A stretch of 64,000 bases of DNA from Chaetoderma sp. LZ-2023a (GCA_034401795.1 CM067372.1:35962351-36026350); one strand, 5' to 3'; counted from the first letter of the stretch, positions 45,001-56,600 are shown. Notes: generated from the letters alone by a model not told the origin. Translations and numbers: made by a program.

Positions 45001-45510
45001 GAAGTGCTCACACTGACCGACATCACTGGACTAGACTCATTTCTGGGAGAAGAGGACGCTGCACGGAGTGATATGATAGCAACTGGAGCAACCTTCTTAC
45101 CGGAGTTCTACTGCCAGAAGAGCGAGATCGATTTCATGAATGCCGCTCGGTATGAGATTTTTCACAAGCGAAATAATCTGAAGTCTCATTCACCAACATG
45201 ACCCTTCATCTCCAGACGGCACATCATCAAATGATACTGTGGAAGGCTGCAGACAATGTTTAGTCTCCTACTGTCTAAATCTCTTGACTATGGATGGGAA
45301 GTTCGTGAAAATGATCAAGTGATGCCAGTTCTGTCCAAGAAACCCGTCACACCAGAAAATCTTATGGATGTCATTAGCTGCAGCTGTCGACCGAAATGGA
45401 AGGCATGTAGCTGGAAGTGTAGTTGTGCCATAAATGGATTGCCATGTACCAGTTACTGAGTGTGTGAAGGATGGGACGTGTACGAGTGTTGTAACTCATT
45501 AACACGACGA
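42000..45510 (+). pseudogene. Decayed gene: FEN/PIN-like nuclease region plus C-terminal Cys motif
   Basis: A 3.5-kb intronless stretch carries homologous pieces in order through three frames. MLIQLTDHVGEEIVVLH (42050). DDDVDHMVREVKAEVNSI (42145). LAIVLQHTFESSDLINTL and HGILSSYDEVLRF (42380). TPVMATQFT-like (42620). RAERDGDWLLQQHSLEM (43495). ISAKDYERQSRAELNRTL (44505). HDEAAILLISYMLQAA (44710). SDDTDVVVLLVCWCWKA (44788). MHALSSNTVSYHFGKGK (44940). Then SCSCRPKWKACSWKCSC (45376) and VCEGW...CCNSLT. I recognise this as a multicopy uncharacterised family of molluscs, cnidarians and crustaceans. The spaced acidic residues resemble FEN/XPG-type PIN nucleases, but function is unproven. Many stops and frameshifts. 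Confidence 0.8.
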
Positions 45511-45531
45511 GGAGAGGGATTGCGCCCATGG

Positions 45532-45533
<2 letters not shown>

Positions 45534-45594
<61 letters not shown>

Positions 45595-45597
45595 GGT
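45534..45597. repeat. (GA)n microsatellite ending in poly-G
   Basis: About 25 GA dinucleotides followed by about 13 G, directly after the decayed gene. Confidence 0.97.
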
Positions 45598-45599
45598 GA

Positions 45600-47170
45600 G
45601 GGAGTGAGGAAGGGAGAGACGACATGCTTTTTGGGGGCCAAAAGACGGTGGTTCTCTTTAGCCCCAATAGCTATTCATCAGGTGAAATCAGCTCTATAAT
45701 GTGACCATTTTCTGTGACCGTAATTTGAAGGCCCATGTAGTGTTCGCCATAGACAGGTTTCCTTGTAATAGATTGATGTCTTTGTATCAACTATCATACT
45801 ATGGCTTAGTATTGGCGTCTTGATAATTCAGTATTAAATGATACTCTGCCCACATATAAGGTTCCAGCGTGTTTATTGGATTGAGCTGAAAACATGGGTT
45901 CAAGCATCAAATCAAAGTCTTTATCGTCAATGGTTTCTGAGTTACGACGATTGTATGATTGACCTCACTATGCAGGGCGGGCATATTTGATTTCAAACAT
46001 TTGGATTGATGGTATAATCCTGACATTACGCTAGATAGATTCATTTGGCCCCGAAAACATCTGTCTAGACACCAAAACGAAGTCTCTAGGTGGCTTTCTA
46101 AAGAAGATATTCTTGATTTAGTTATTTTACCTAATTAGTAGGCTAAGTAGGTCAATTATGCAAAAGGATACACATGTGGAGATTAGCATCCGGCAGTTTC
46201 GGAGACCTAAATATTGCGTATCCAGCATCAAACCTTACAGTTCTCAACATTTCTAGTTCACCCTCCTGGCTAGTAGACTATGATAAGCTTTGCTAAACGC
46301 ACACACTTAACATTGAAACATAACAAAGATTTGTAGAGATCAGAATGACCCTGAGCTTTGACTGTGGTCTCCCTATCATCAACCTGCCGGTGGCCGGCGG
46401 CTATATATCATCTTCAATATGGATAGGTTTCTTCCCCAGACCTAGTCCAAACACCTTATGACGTTTCAACGCGATCTGATAAACGGTACCAGAGTTATAA
46501 CCACGCTGCTGCCACCACCACCACCCCCCCCCCCCCCCTCCCCCACCCCCACCCGGCGCCATCACATAATAGGCCTATATAAATCACAATTCTTTGGCGG
46601 GGTATAACACCTGGAGGGCGAGGGCTTTCAATCTTTGATTGCTCAGGTAGAAATTTAAGACTGTATTTATATGATAATCATTGAGAAATATATAGACATT
46701 ATAAATTGCTGGTTCCAGACAACAAGACATTGCATTATAAAATCACATCATTAATAGATAGAGATGTCACACGGTAACTGTCACCAACAAAGCAAAGATG
46801 TTCAATTCAAACTCTTCCAGCAAACATAGAGATGTCTAAATACAAACAGTAGTCCAGTATCACGGTAAATAGATCACCCTCGATAAGCCAGGGGAAGAGC
46901 TTTGTCAAACATCATGACACTGTGATCACACAACAGATCGCCAACATTAAACCGAACTCTCAGCTTTGTCCGGTTCACAAAATCAGAATTTAATGACTTC
47001 AGAGCTGGACATGAGAATAATGGTACATACTTGAAGACTGGTCACACAATGCCCACAAAAAGCCACTTTGGTGAGGCACAGCAGAGGAGCAAATTAAAGC
47101 AATACTATTCAGAGAGCCTTCTTTGCAGAACAGCACACAATGGCATTGAAAGTGAGAATTTGACCTTTAG
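45600..47170. other. Intergenic; C-rich tract at 46509-46556
   Basis: A CCACCACCACC plus long C-run occurs at 46509-46556. No gene or MITE seen elsewhere in the interval. Confidence 0.45.
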
Positions 47171-47175
47171 ACGTA

Positions 47176-47495
47176 ATTAACCTTTCTATCAATCTTACGT
47201 CATATGACGTCATATTCAGCTAAATGGCGCGTATGCTGACGTCATAAGCATTACATCATAAATTATTCTATTCAGCTCCTCTATTACTCTTAATAGTCCG
47301 ACACGTTGTAAGAATTGTATGTCTCTACTATTTAATAAACATGCTGTTGAATATTTTGAAACTAATTTGACTAGACGCGGTTGCTGCCATAGGTAGTCAG
47401 AGAGTTCAGAGATCGATCGATCCCAAACACGAGCTAGGTGTGGGTGGAGCTTAAATAGAGATGGGCGGGGCATAGCTAAAAATGGAAAGCTCCAT
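47176..47495. mobile_element. MITE family A, right palindrome arm deleted
   Basis: ATTAACCTTTCTATC at the left; CATATGACGTCATATTC and GCTGACGTCATAAGC (two full CREs); CTGTTGAATATTTTGAAACT to GGTTGCTGCCATAGG without the partner arm; GATCGATCGATCCCAAACAC; GTGGGTGGAGCTTAAATAG; GGAAAGCTCCATTAA. Confidence 0.83.
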
Positions 47496-47717
47496 TAACC
47501 CCTTACTGGTGAAGGAAAGCCCAATCTCTGCTTAGTTTAGGTTCATGTGCACATCAAGAGCTAGGAGTATTATGCAAAATGTGTTTCCACCGGATCCTGT
47601 AACAGAGTCAGTCATTCCAGAAGCAAAATTAAACAAAATATCTTTCTCTTGACCTGCAAATGGACATTTCTCAAGACCCGCTGCAAAGGCTGGTTTTGTC
47701 CTAAATAAAGGGTTAAT
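47494..47717. mobile_element. MITE family B, decayed left arm
   Basis: TTAACCCCTTACTGGTG, CAGAGTCAGTCATTCCAG, CTTGACCTGCAAATGGACAT, TTCTCAAGACCCGCTGC, AATAAAGGGTTAA. It abuts the family A copy, sharing the TTAA. Confidence 0.75.
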
Positions 47718-47719
47718 TC

Positions 47720-49815
47720 AAGTTCTGTAGCATATTAAAACTTCTGACGAAAGTTTACAGATTTTATTGAGATGTGTAAAAAAAAACCAACATTTAAGGT
47801 GTAAGAAAACACTTCTGTAAACTGGCTTTGATATGTTTGTAAGACGATTTAATTTTAATGCAACGAAATTGTTTTGTTTTGAAAGAACAAATATTCTTTA
47901 AAATTTTGAAAATAATTTGACTGCAAGTTGTCATCAGCGAAATCTTTCAGTTAATTTAACATTCAGCAGCTAGACAGAAATGTTACATTGAACCAGCAGT
48001 GCTTGGATGAAAGTGAGGTATATGCGAGATTAAACTATTTAGAAAGTTGATGCAGAAAATGAAGACTCAATCACGATGTGAACAGAGATGATTTAAATCC
48101 CACTGTTTAAAATCAACCCTCACTCGTGAAAAATGATGTTAAATTCCTAAATGTTCTCATAGAACATGAATCGGGGTAAATAAAAGGTGACTTACTAGTA
48201 CTATAGCATCTTAGCACAAGCCCACGCTGTGCTGTCAACCGCTCAACTTCCATTGTCCAGTTCAATGTAGTAAGAAAGGGCTGGCGATCATTTCAAACTA
48301 CTAGCTTGAAAGATAGAAAAACAAGAGCGCTAATTTTACTTTCATAATTAACAACAACACTCATTTAGCTAAGAATATACAGTTTTAAGATCCGGAATGG
48401 ATCTCGATAGCTTGGTCATGGCACATTTGAAACAAAACTGGCGCTAAGGATCCTGTTCTTGTTCGTATTCTTGTTGTTGCTGCTGCCATTTTGTTTCCTT
48501 TGACTACTCCTCATTCAGGATAGCCTAAGTATCGACATTAGGATGGAGGCCGATTTTCGATTCACTGCCACGCTGAGTTTTAGTAGGACATCATGCATTA
48601 CGTTTTTAAATCGCTACTCCTCTAATCCTGTAGAACGGGGTTTGCTAAAATTTGGTAAATATTTATTGGGCGTGAGCAAAAGAACAGTGAATGTTGCAGT
48701 TAGAGGTGACCTAGGCTAACTCCCGGTATTAACAACTCTCATCTCGCAAGCAGTACAATTTTGTTTCGATTTGCATCATTGATTGGTCGTGGCTGGTACG
48801 AAAGGCATGTTTGGAATTATATGCATCTCTTAGCAGTAGCACTAATTGGCCTGCCTGTTTAAAACGTATGTTATCTCGCTACAATTTAGCAGACGTTTTG
48901 GACAACTAAGGGTCAGCTCATCCAGGAAAATATGCAGACCCCCCCCCCCACCCCACCCCACCCCAAGCCACTCGAATAGGATTATGTCTTCCAATGGTTA
49001 AAGCATGTTAATGATTCTGTTAGTACTCCGGTCCTACAAATTATACAAGCACACATTTAGTCTAGTACACTTTATCCTGCTACAGCCTGATGTCGCCAAA
49101 CGCAGAGAGTTGTCAAAGTTACGACTAAGCGCCTACTCTCTTCAAATTGAAACCGGCAGATACAGTCAAGATACCAGCGAATTCTAGACTGCGCAATATT
49201 TGTGATTCTGGTTTTTAAAAAGACATTTTGTGCTACAATGCCATGTATTCTCAAAGGAGACCCTTTTAAAGAACTTTCCGAATGCTCCTCATCTTATAGC
49301 TCGCTAAGTATGTCAGAACAATTCTAATTTATAATGATTACTAATGAAGGTGATACATGCATAGCAAAAATAGTGTTTAGATTTATAAATCTGATTACTG
49401 AAAAAAGAAAGGCCTTGTGTTGTGCGCAAGATACATAATTGTTACGTTTTCAAGCGAACGAACAAATAACATCAGCCTTCTCTTGGGCAGCGGAAATTGC
49501 CACGTAGCCAATTGACACAGTCCACTCCTAGTTATCCAATTATTTCCACACGATAAGTGTGGTGCGTAATTATAGGTGGTCGCGGTACTGCATATGATAA
49601 CTACTGTGCTCATCGATGACAACATATATGATGTCACGGTCTGACGTTGGCAAAATTAATAACTGAGAAACAGGATTGTTGGAACCATGGTCAATTGATT
49701 GTCAACTCTTTGTATAAGACATACTCAAATGTAACAATTATTTTTGCACTACTGACACACACGAACTCGCACTCATCCAGTCAATCCTGACGAACATGTG
49801 CCACCCTATTGGAGA
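47720..49815. other. Intergenic; one palindrome C trace, one C-rich tract
   Basis: 47897-47970 has AAATTTTGAAAATAATTTGACTGC and TCTTTCAGTTAATTTAACATTCAGC, a faint C palindrome. 48939-48964 is a C-rich run. No supported gene. Confidence 0.45.
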
Positions 49816-49819
49816 GATC

Positions 49820-50105
49820 CGATATGTCGCTCAACTATATGACGTCATAATCAAACACGCCACGCGTCTGATGACGTCATAATCAAAACGATGTGACAAT
49901 CCGTCACCAAACACGAATAGTCCGTCAGTAGCTAACATCAGTGTACGAATTGTATGTCCTGGGTGAATTTATGATTTATTAAACATCCTGTTGAATGTTT
50001 TGAGGTTAGTTTGCCTGTGGGATGTTGCTGTCGTAGTAGGCAGCATCAGTGCCCAGTCAAGATAGTTTCAAAATATTTAACGGCTTCTAGGCCCTTATGG
50101 ATAGT
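49820..50105. mobile_element. MITE family A, decayed
   Basis: Two full CREs (ATATGACGTCATAATC, GATGACGTCATAATC), TAGTCCGTCAGTAGC, TTATTAAACATCCTGTTG, palindrome C remnant GTTTTGAGGTTAGTTTGCC / AAGATAGTTTCAAAATATTT around GTAGTAGGCAGCATCAG. The arms nearest the termini have lost similarity. Confidence 0.7.
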
Positions 50106-50156
50106 TGAAATGGATCCCTCCATTTAAGTTCTTTAATGTCCGACAAACCAAAAGGG

Positions 50157-50186
50157 CGGTCCGGGGGTCCGGGGGTCCGGGGGTCC
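50157..50186. repeat. (GGTCCGGG)n short tandem
   Basis: GGTCCGGGGGTCCGGGGGTC: three to four units of an 8-9-bp G-rich motif. Confidence 0.85.
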
Positions 50187-50851
50187 TCACCCGAAAAACT
50201 TTGAAATCTAGATGCTCGTTTTTTTTAGCCATTTAATTTTACTTTTTTGTTCATTCACTTTTTTGAGCCGTTCATTTGTGAAAACAGGACTGGATAAAAA
50301 GCTGAATGAACAAAGAAAATGACATTAAATATCTAAAAATATAATAATTTAGCAGCCAACTGAAGTGCCATATTTACCTCTGGAAGTTCAGGTGGTGCCA
50401 TCTGAGAGCATCTAGAAGATAAAAAATAATATTAAACCTGTTTGAACCATCTGACCCCTAAAACATTAGAAAAGTCTAAAAAACAAACAATGTTTAATAA
50501 GAATAATAGTGAAACAATATACAATGGACAAATAAGACAATAAGACACCCCCGAACCCTACGCCATCGCCTTACTATATGAAGGCGCGTATGGTTATATG
50601 GTCATACTGTCATAAGGTTATATGGTACATATTTCATACAATGAATAACTTAAATGACTAGTTTTTCACGTGGGCTAGAGGGACGCTGAATGACCACTCG
50701 CCACTACGGTTTGTCATCACTCATCATCAGAAAACTCAAACAAAAAAGGAACCCATTACTAAAGCATAATACTGAAACAATAAATAATAGACTATATGAC
50801 GAACATTGTCAGTCTGTAACAGAATCTCCATTCCATTATAGTTTTCATCTT

Positions 50852-51415
50852 CTGAGGCGGATCCAGAATTTATTGAAAGGGTGACTCTTGGGGTAGGTCT
50901 TGGAGGGAATCTGGGAGGTGGTGTCCCCCTTCCAAAAAGAGGGATGGTGAGTTTCGTGGGGTGTATGGGATTCTGCAATGCACACTTCATAGGTTTCTTG
51001 GTATTTTGTATTACTTAAAGTAATGTGAATAGGTCAATAGATAGGTCTGTGGGGGTGATTCCATGACCTAGAGATGGACAAATACTGGGATTCCTGCCAA
51101 AATCTTTAACCATTTAAACATGAAAGACCAAATTTCAAGAAGAATCCTTTATAATTAAATAATCTCTTGGAAATAACAAATCCCCAAGTTTGTACCATAT
51201 CCTGTTATGCAGTTTCTCTCTTTACAAACGAAAATAGCTCTCTGGACATCATATCCAGACAGCTATTCTCGTGTGTAAAAATATAAAACATATTATTCAC
51301 TTCCAAACAATTTTTGATGGAAAAAATTGAGGGTTGGTCAAGATCTGGGGCCTAGGTGGGCGGGGGGGGGGGGAGGCAAATGCCCCCCCGCTGCCCCTAT
51401 TATAATCCGCCACTG
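50852..51415. mobile_element. Possible hAT-like non-autonomous element
   Basis: The left end CTGAGGCGGATCCAGAATTT and right end ATAATCCGCCACTG form an imperfect terminal inverted repeat of the CAGTGGCGGATCC type known from many hAT-related MITEs. A poly-G run (51361-51373) and TGCCCCCCC lie near the right end. I see no matching 8-bp target duplication, so this is tentative. Confidence 0.4.
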
Positions 51416-51419
51416 ATTA

Positions 51420-52020
51420 CAGAGCTCAATTTTCGATTCATCATCCGTGTAGGTTTTGTAATGACACCCACTCGCTCCATATTTACGGAATCCAATTTTT
51501 GTTTCTCTGACCTGCTGGCTTTTAGAAGGGTGGCCAACCTTTAAAATTTTAAATTGTTAAGTACTCGTCTAATACTGATGAAAGGATCTTGGAAAACCTG
51601 ACAATGATATTCTATGGGCCACTCGCGTCATTATTATAAAGCCTGTTTTTGTGTTCATTGTCACGTTTGGTTTTAGAAGGGTGGCCAACCTTAAATTTTA
51701 AAATTACTTTATTAACGAACGGATCTGGATAAGACTTCAGGCGGTATTCTACCAGTAACTATATTTACCTAATAACGGAGCCGATTTTCGATTCACCACA
51801 TGATGGGGTTTAGAAAGGCGTAACTTTAAAATCTCTGTATCTGGAATGTTCATGATCTTAAGCTCCCATACATGCTTTTTCTCTAGTCGATTCAGTGGTC
51901 GGAAAAGAATTGTGCTTGTTGTTGGTGGCGGTGGTGTGGGTGAGTGCGTAGTTGGTGATAATGTTGTCATCTTGTTGTGATGAAAACAAGAGGACCATGG
52001 GCCTGCGCCCCCTCACTTGG
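51420..52020. other. Intergenic with an imprecise duplication
   Basis: TTTTAGAAGGGTGGCCAACC occurs at about 51521 and again at about 51672. GAGC...AATTTTCGATTCA and GAGCCGATTTTCGATTCA occur at about 51423 and 51779. A loose duplication of about 150-350 bp of unknown nature; no gene. Confidence 0.5.
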
Positions 52021-52021
52021 A

Positions 52022-52205
52022 AAATGGACCTTTCCAGGTTATCCATCCACCATATGACGTCATATGGCGTCATAATCAGTCACGTGACGCGTATGATGAC
52101 GTCATAATCAATTACACCATTAAGGACTCGATTTAGTCCGTCTTAAATGCTTAATAGTCTAACATGTTGTACGAATTGTATGTCTTTACTATTTAATAAA
52201 CATTG
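52022..52205. mobile_element. MITE family A, half copy
   Basis: AATGGACCTTTCCAGGTTAT, ATATGACGTCATATGGCGTC, GTCACGTGACGCGTATGATG, ACGTCATAATCA, TTTACTATTTAATAAACAT, then it stops at the point where palindrome C would begin. The terminus here has the GGACC version at the CRE end, unlike the full copies. Confidence 0.8.
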
Positions 52206-52289
52206 ACCACAGAGTAGGATTATGTAAATTTGACCATGATTCGAAAAAAATCTTAAAAATTCCAAAAAATCTGGGGGAAAAAAATCAGG

Positions 52290-53095
52290 AACAAATCTTT
52301 ACAATGTGGCAATGTCTACAATGTGACAATGTTTCATGTGACAATGCTTACATAGTGACAATGTTTGCAATGTGGCAATTCCTACAATGTTTAAAATGTC
52401 ACAATGCTTACAATGTGACAATGTTCACAATGTGACAGTCTTTACCATGTTTACAATGCGACAATGTTTACAATGTGACAATGTGACACTGTTTACAACG
52501 TAGCAATGTTTGCAATGTGACACTGTTTACAACGTAGCAATGTTTGCAATGTGACAATGTTACAATGTGACAATGTTTACAATGTGACAATGTGACGCTG
52601 TTTACAATGTGACAATCTTTACAATGTGACAATGTTTACAATGTGACACTGTTTACAATGTGGCAATGTTTGCAATGTGACAATGTTTACAATGTGACAA
52701 TGTTTACAATGTGATAATGTTTTCAATGTGGCAATACTTACAATGTGGCAATGCTTGCAATGTGGCAATGTTTACAATCTGACAATGTTTACAATGTTTT
52801 CAATGTGGCAATGCTTACAATGTGGCAATGCTTACAATGTGGAAATGCTTACAATGTGGCAATGCTTACAATGTGACACTGTTTACAATGTGGCAATGCT
52901 TACAATGTTTACAATGTCATAATGCTTACAATGTGACAATGTTCACAATGTGACAGTCTTTACCATGTTTACAATGTGACAATGTTTACAATGTGACGAT
53001 GTTTTCAATGTGGCAATGCTTACAATGTGGCAATGCTTACAATGTGGCAATGCTTACAATGTGACAATGTTTACAATGTTTACAATGTGACAAAA
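52290..53095. repeat. 17-bp minisatellite, about 45 units
   Basis: The unit ACAATGTGACAATGTTT (variant ACAATGTGGCAATGCTT) repeats with occasional half units (ACAATGTTT added). An internal block around CAATGTTCACAATGTGACAG / TCTTTACCATGTTTACAATG appears twice (about 52420 and 52940), so a higher-order duplication of about 520 bp is likely. Confidence 0.93.
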
Positions 53096-53099
53096 TCAG

Positions 53100-53575
53100 G
53101 AACCTGTTTGCAATCTCTGATTGCTCTTGATTTATTTTCGGATTATATGAAAACATATTCAAAATTAAAAATACATTATAATGACTCTTGAAGCATGCAA
53201 ATAAATAAGAACATATATTTATATTATTATACTGGAAGTATTGAAACATATATAGATATATACATGTACGCGTGAGTGGTATATCTAAACATACAAGACT
53301 TGTTTGATCATGTATAGCAATCTAGGACATTGGACATCCATACATTGAATAAACCCGGTTTAAAAAAATTGATTATGTCTTTCCATAAACGGAGAAACTA
53401 TGACTGACTGTGTGGCAGATGAATAATAAATATTGATTACTATTAAGCAAATTCAGCTCAGTAAATATCACCTGTGTACCTAAGGCTTACACGAGGTCAC
53501 ATAGCAGAAGTTAACCTCATAAGGTAAAAATGTGAATTAACATTTCATCTTCCATGTGACCTTCAGTAAAGGTAC
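53100..53575. other. AT-rich intergenic, nothing recognised
   Basis: No gene or repeat signature. Confidence 0.4.
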
Positions 53576-53579
53576 AACT

Positions 53580-53812
53580 CTTCACCCATCAAATTTGTTC
53601 CAGAAAACCTGAATTTTCTCAGGGAAAATGTTCATTTGCAGACCAAGAGCGGATTATTTAAAAAAAAATGTACTACTGGAATGATTGGCTCGATTATCGA
53701 GCCAATTATTCCAGTCGTAAATTTTCAAAAATAGTTTTCTCTTGGTCAATGGACATTTCTCAAGACTACTGCAGAACACGTTTTTGCGATTTTGGAGTGT
53801 TAAATAGTTATA
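53580..53812. mobile_element. MITE family B copy
   Basis: CATTTGCAGACCAAGAGCGG, hairpin CTACTGGAATGATTGGCTCG / ATCGAGCCAATTATTCCAGTCG, TTCTCTTGGTCAATGGACAT, TTCTCAAGACTACTGCAG. Confidence 0.82.
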
Positions 53813-53896
53813 TTATTATCCTAGGAGCTATTCAAAGGTGGCCTAATAACCACCTCACCACATGTACACATAGTCTCACTATGAAGTCTCGGGACT

Positions 53897-53968
53897 GCGC
53901 GTGCGTGCATGCGTGTGCGTGCGTCCGTGCATGTGCATTCATGTGCGTGTGCGCCTGCGCGCGTGGTC

Positions 53969-54010
<42 letters not shown>

Positions 54011-54060
54011 GTGAGTGCGGTGCGTGTGTGCGTGCGTGTGTGCGTGTGTGTGTGTGTCCG
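53897..54060. repeat. GT/GC-rich tract with (TCTG)n
   Basis: GTGCGTGCATGCGTGTGCG-type sequence flanks about ten TCTG tetramers at 53969-54008. Confidence 0.93.
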
Positions 54061-54359
54061 GGGTGGATAAGTTGAATTTGTGGTCACAATGAAGTGGATC
54101 CATTTTTTGGGTCAAAATATCCTAGGTCATTGACACGGTACAAAACATCTGGCGGGATAACTCAGGTTCTACTTGAGGGATCTTCACCAGACATCTACTC
54201 AGGTGGCAGGTTGAGTTAGTGGTCCTCAAGAAGTGGATTGATTTTGAGGTCAAAGTCAAGGTTAATAAAAGGGTGGGATGACGAAACACACAATTACCCA
54301 AAAGTACTTGTTCTTTGACACCTTCACCCCGGTCTCCTCCGTAAGTACCAACTTGTCAT

Positions 54360-56530
54360 CAAGGATTATGTCTACCCTTCTTCAAATAAGAAACTGTGCT
54401 CGACATCCTCGGACGACGCAATCTTCCCAGGAGCTTACCATAGCTACGTAGAATGTACGTGGTCTGAGTGCAACATCAAAGAGGCAAACCTTAGGTGCAG
54501 ACTGTGAACACTATAACATCGATGTTGCATGCATTCGAGAGACTAAAGTAACTAAACACTCAGAGCAGCAACTACAGACAGGCTATAAGCTCGTGCTCAT
54601 GGAGCAAAAACAGGCCACATACCGGGGCTTAGGCTTCGTAATCGGACGAAGGGTCTTGGTTCATGTCATTAGCTTTGGATACGTCAGTGATCGCGTTGCA
54701 TTCATCGACCTGGCGAAAACACACCACGACTAAGTGTCGAATTGTCAACGCATACGGCCCAACTACGGAAAAAGCCAAAGAGAATCCAGCAATATTAGAT
54801 TCCTTCTATGCAGAACTGAGCTCCGCCATTACACTCCCAGCTAGATGGCAACTGTTCGTGTGTGGAGATTTCAACTTCAAGCTGGGTAAAATCGGAATTG
54901 CGGACAAAAGTTCAGGACTTGGCTTATGCATGGGATCCTATGGAGAGGGCACACGCAACAGCAATGGAAATGTTCTGGTGGCATTCCTTAGTTCCAATGG
55001 CCTATTTGTCACAAATACGGCTTTCAAACACCCATGCCGTCACCGGGCAACTTGGACTGGACACATTACTGATCGCAAAGTCCCAAAAGGTTCTAGGGCT
55101 ACAACAGCTGTCTTCAACCAAATAGACTTCATACTATGCAAGACAGAAGCGAAACCCTTACTCCGGAACGCTCGTTCGTATTGAGGCACAGACCTCAATT
55201 CTGACCATAAGCTAGTCATTACATGCCTTCAGATGAACAGTCTCTACCTAATATATAAACACCATATCAGGCAAGAGGGTAGAGTCATATACAACCTACC
55301 CAAGCTTATCAGCGACTCTGACACTCAAATATCATTCAAAAAAGCCCTTGGGGAGCAGATAGCTAACATCGATGTCAGCTCCGATCCAAACGAAGCCCTA
55401 CCCAAATACTGAAATCTATGGAGTCATCCGCTGCCAGCACCATAGCTGGTCTATAAAACTACCAAACTAGGTATCCTGACGACCATCTGGTAGTAAAACT
55501 GTCAGCAGAGCAGAAAGCGTTATGGCTGCGCATCTATCAAAGTGGCCAAAGTGAAGACCGCACCAAACTATGCCAGGAGCGCAATATTATTCTGCGCCAC
55601 ATTAGCAAACGCTTAAAAGATCTTGCTATTCAACAGGCAGACTCGCTAGCAGATGAAATCACTGCCATGGATGACTGTCACAAAATGTTTCGGGCAGCCC
55701 GAGCCCTGAGAGTTACTGACTACACACCACCACTCATAGTACACTACTCTGAAGGGCACTTTATCGGGAATGACCAGGGAAAAGCCGAGGCGATCCAAGA
55801 ATGGTTCAAGGAACGGTTCACTGACAACGATGATGAGCCCTTGCACCCGTTCTCAGGAGACCACGGGCCATTACTAACACCAATTAAAACAGCAGAGGTT
55901 GAGAAGGCCATGGAGGAAAAGTAAAATCCTGGGCTCACTGCGTTACTGCTGACATTTCTGCACGCTGCATCATGGGGAACATAGCTGTCCAGTCCTTCTG
56001 GAAGCTATGGATTCGTAGATCAAAGATGCCCTTGATAAAGAGGCTACGTTTATACAATGCAACCAGCGTATCCTTGATACTGTATAACTGTAACAGCTGG
56101 GCAGCTCCAAAGGCAGCTCTAGACAAACTCGATGCCTGCCATCGCAAACCCCTACACACCACTGGACACCGATGGCCAGACAGCATAATTTCCAATGATG
56201 CACTATACAAGATGTGTAATACGTTGCCGCTGTCTGTAAAAGTCGCCCAGCAAGGATGGACCATGTTTGGCCATGTGCTAAGAATGCCAGAAGAGCCAGC
56301 AAATGCAAAGCCAGGAGAGGAAGTCATTGCATAAATCTGCTAAGCGTGCTACGAGGTGACTTCAAGAAAGCAGGTCTCGGTACACTCAAGTCAAGATTGG
56401 ACCTGAGGAAACTAAGGATTTCGGCTGAGGACAAGACACAGTGGGAAAAAGCGAAGAAGGACTGATTGCAGCTGTAGGATGTTTCTACTACTACAGCCGC
56501 AGAATACAGTAATCATACATACTTGTTCTT
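54360..56530 (+). pseudogene. RTE-like non-LTR element copy 2: endonuclease plus C-terminus, RT core deleted
   Basis: APE-type endonuclease, 54440-55235: the WNVRG motif with the Trp codon mutated to TAG, VACIRETKVTKHSE, VNAYGPTTEKAKEN, LFVCGDFNFKLG, FVTNTAFKHPCRHRATWTG, QIDFILCKTEAKP and NSDHKLVITCL, so the nicking domain is almost whole. Linker 55480-55924: one open run with MDDCHKMFRAARALRV and IQEWFKERFTDND. At about 55915 it joins directly to the C-terminal part (GNIAVQSFWKLWIRR, LDKLDACHRK, FGHVLRMPEEPANA, TLKSRLDLRKLRI), skipping about 860 bp present in copy 1, including YADD. The 3' end has a CTGTAG...CTACAG hairpin near 56480-56500. Confidence 0.9.
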
Positions 56531-56544
56531 TATATTTAAAAAAT

Positions 56545-56600
56545 ATTCAATAGAAACAGCTTCCAGTCAACTTATTATCAATGTATTCAACGTTGTGCCT
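56545..56600. mobile_element. Half of palindrome C
   Basis: CAATAGAAACAGCTTCCAGTC, TTATTATCAATGTATTCAACG. Confidence 0.5.

Noticed and set aside
45374-45699. Frames with long Ser-Leu or Arg-Glu runs
   Set aside because: Translation of the (GA)n microsatellite in both directions.
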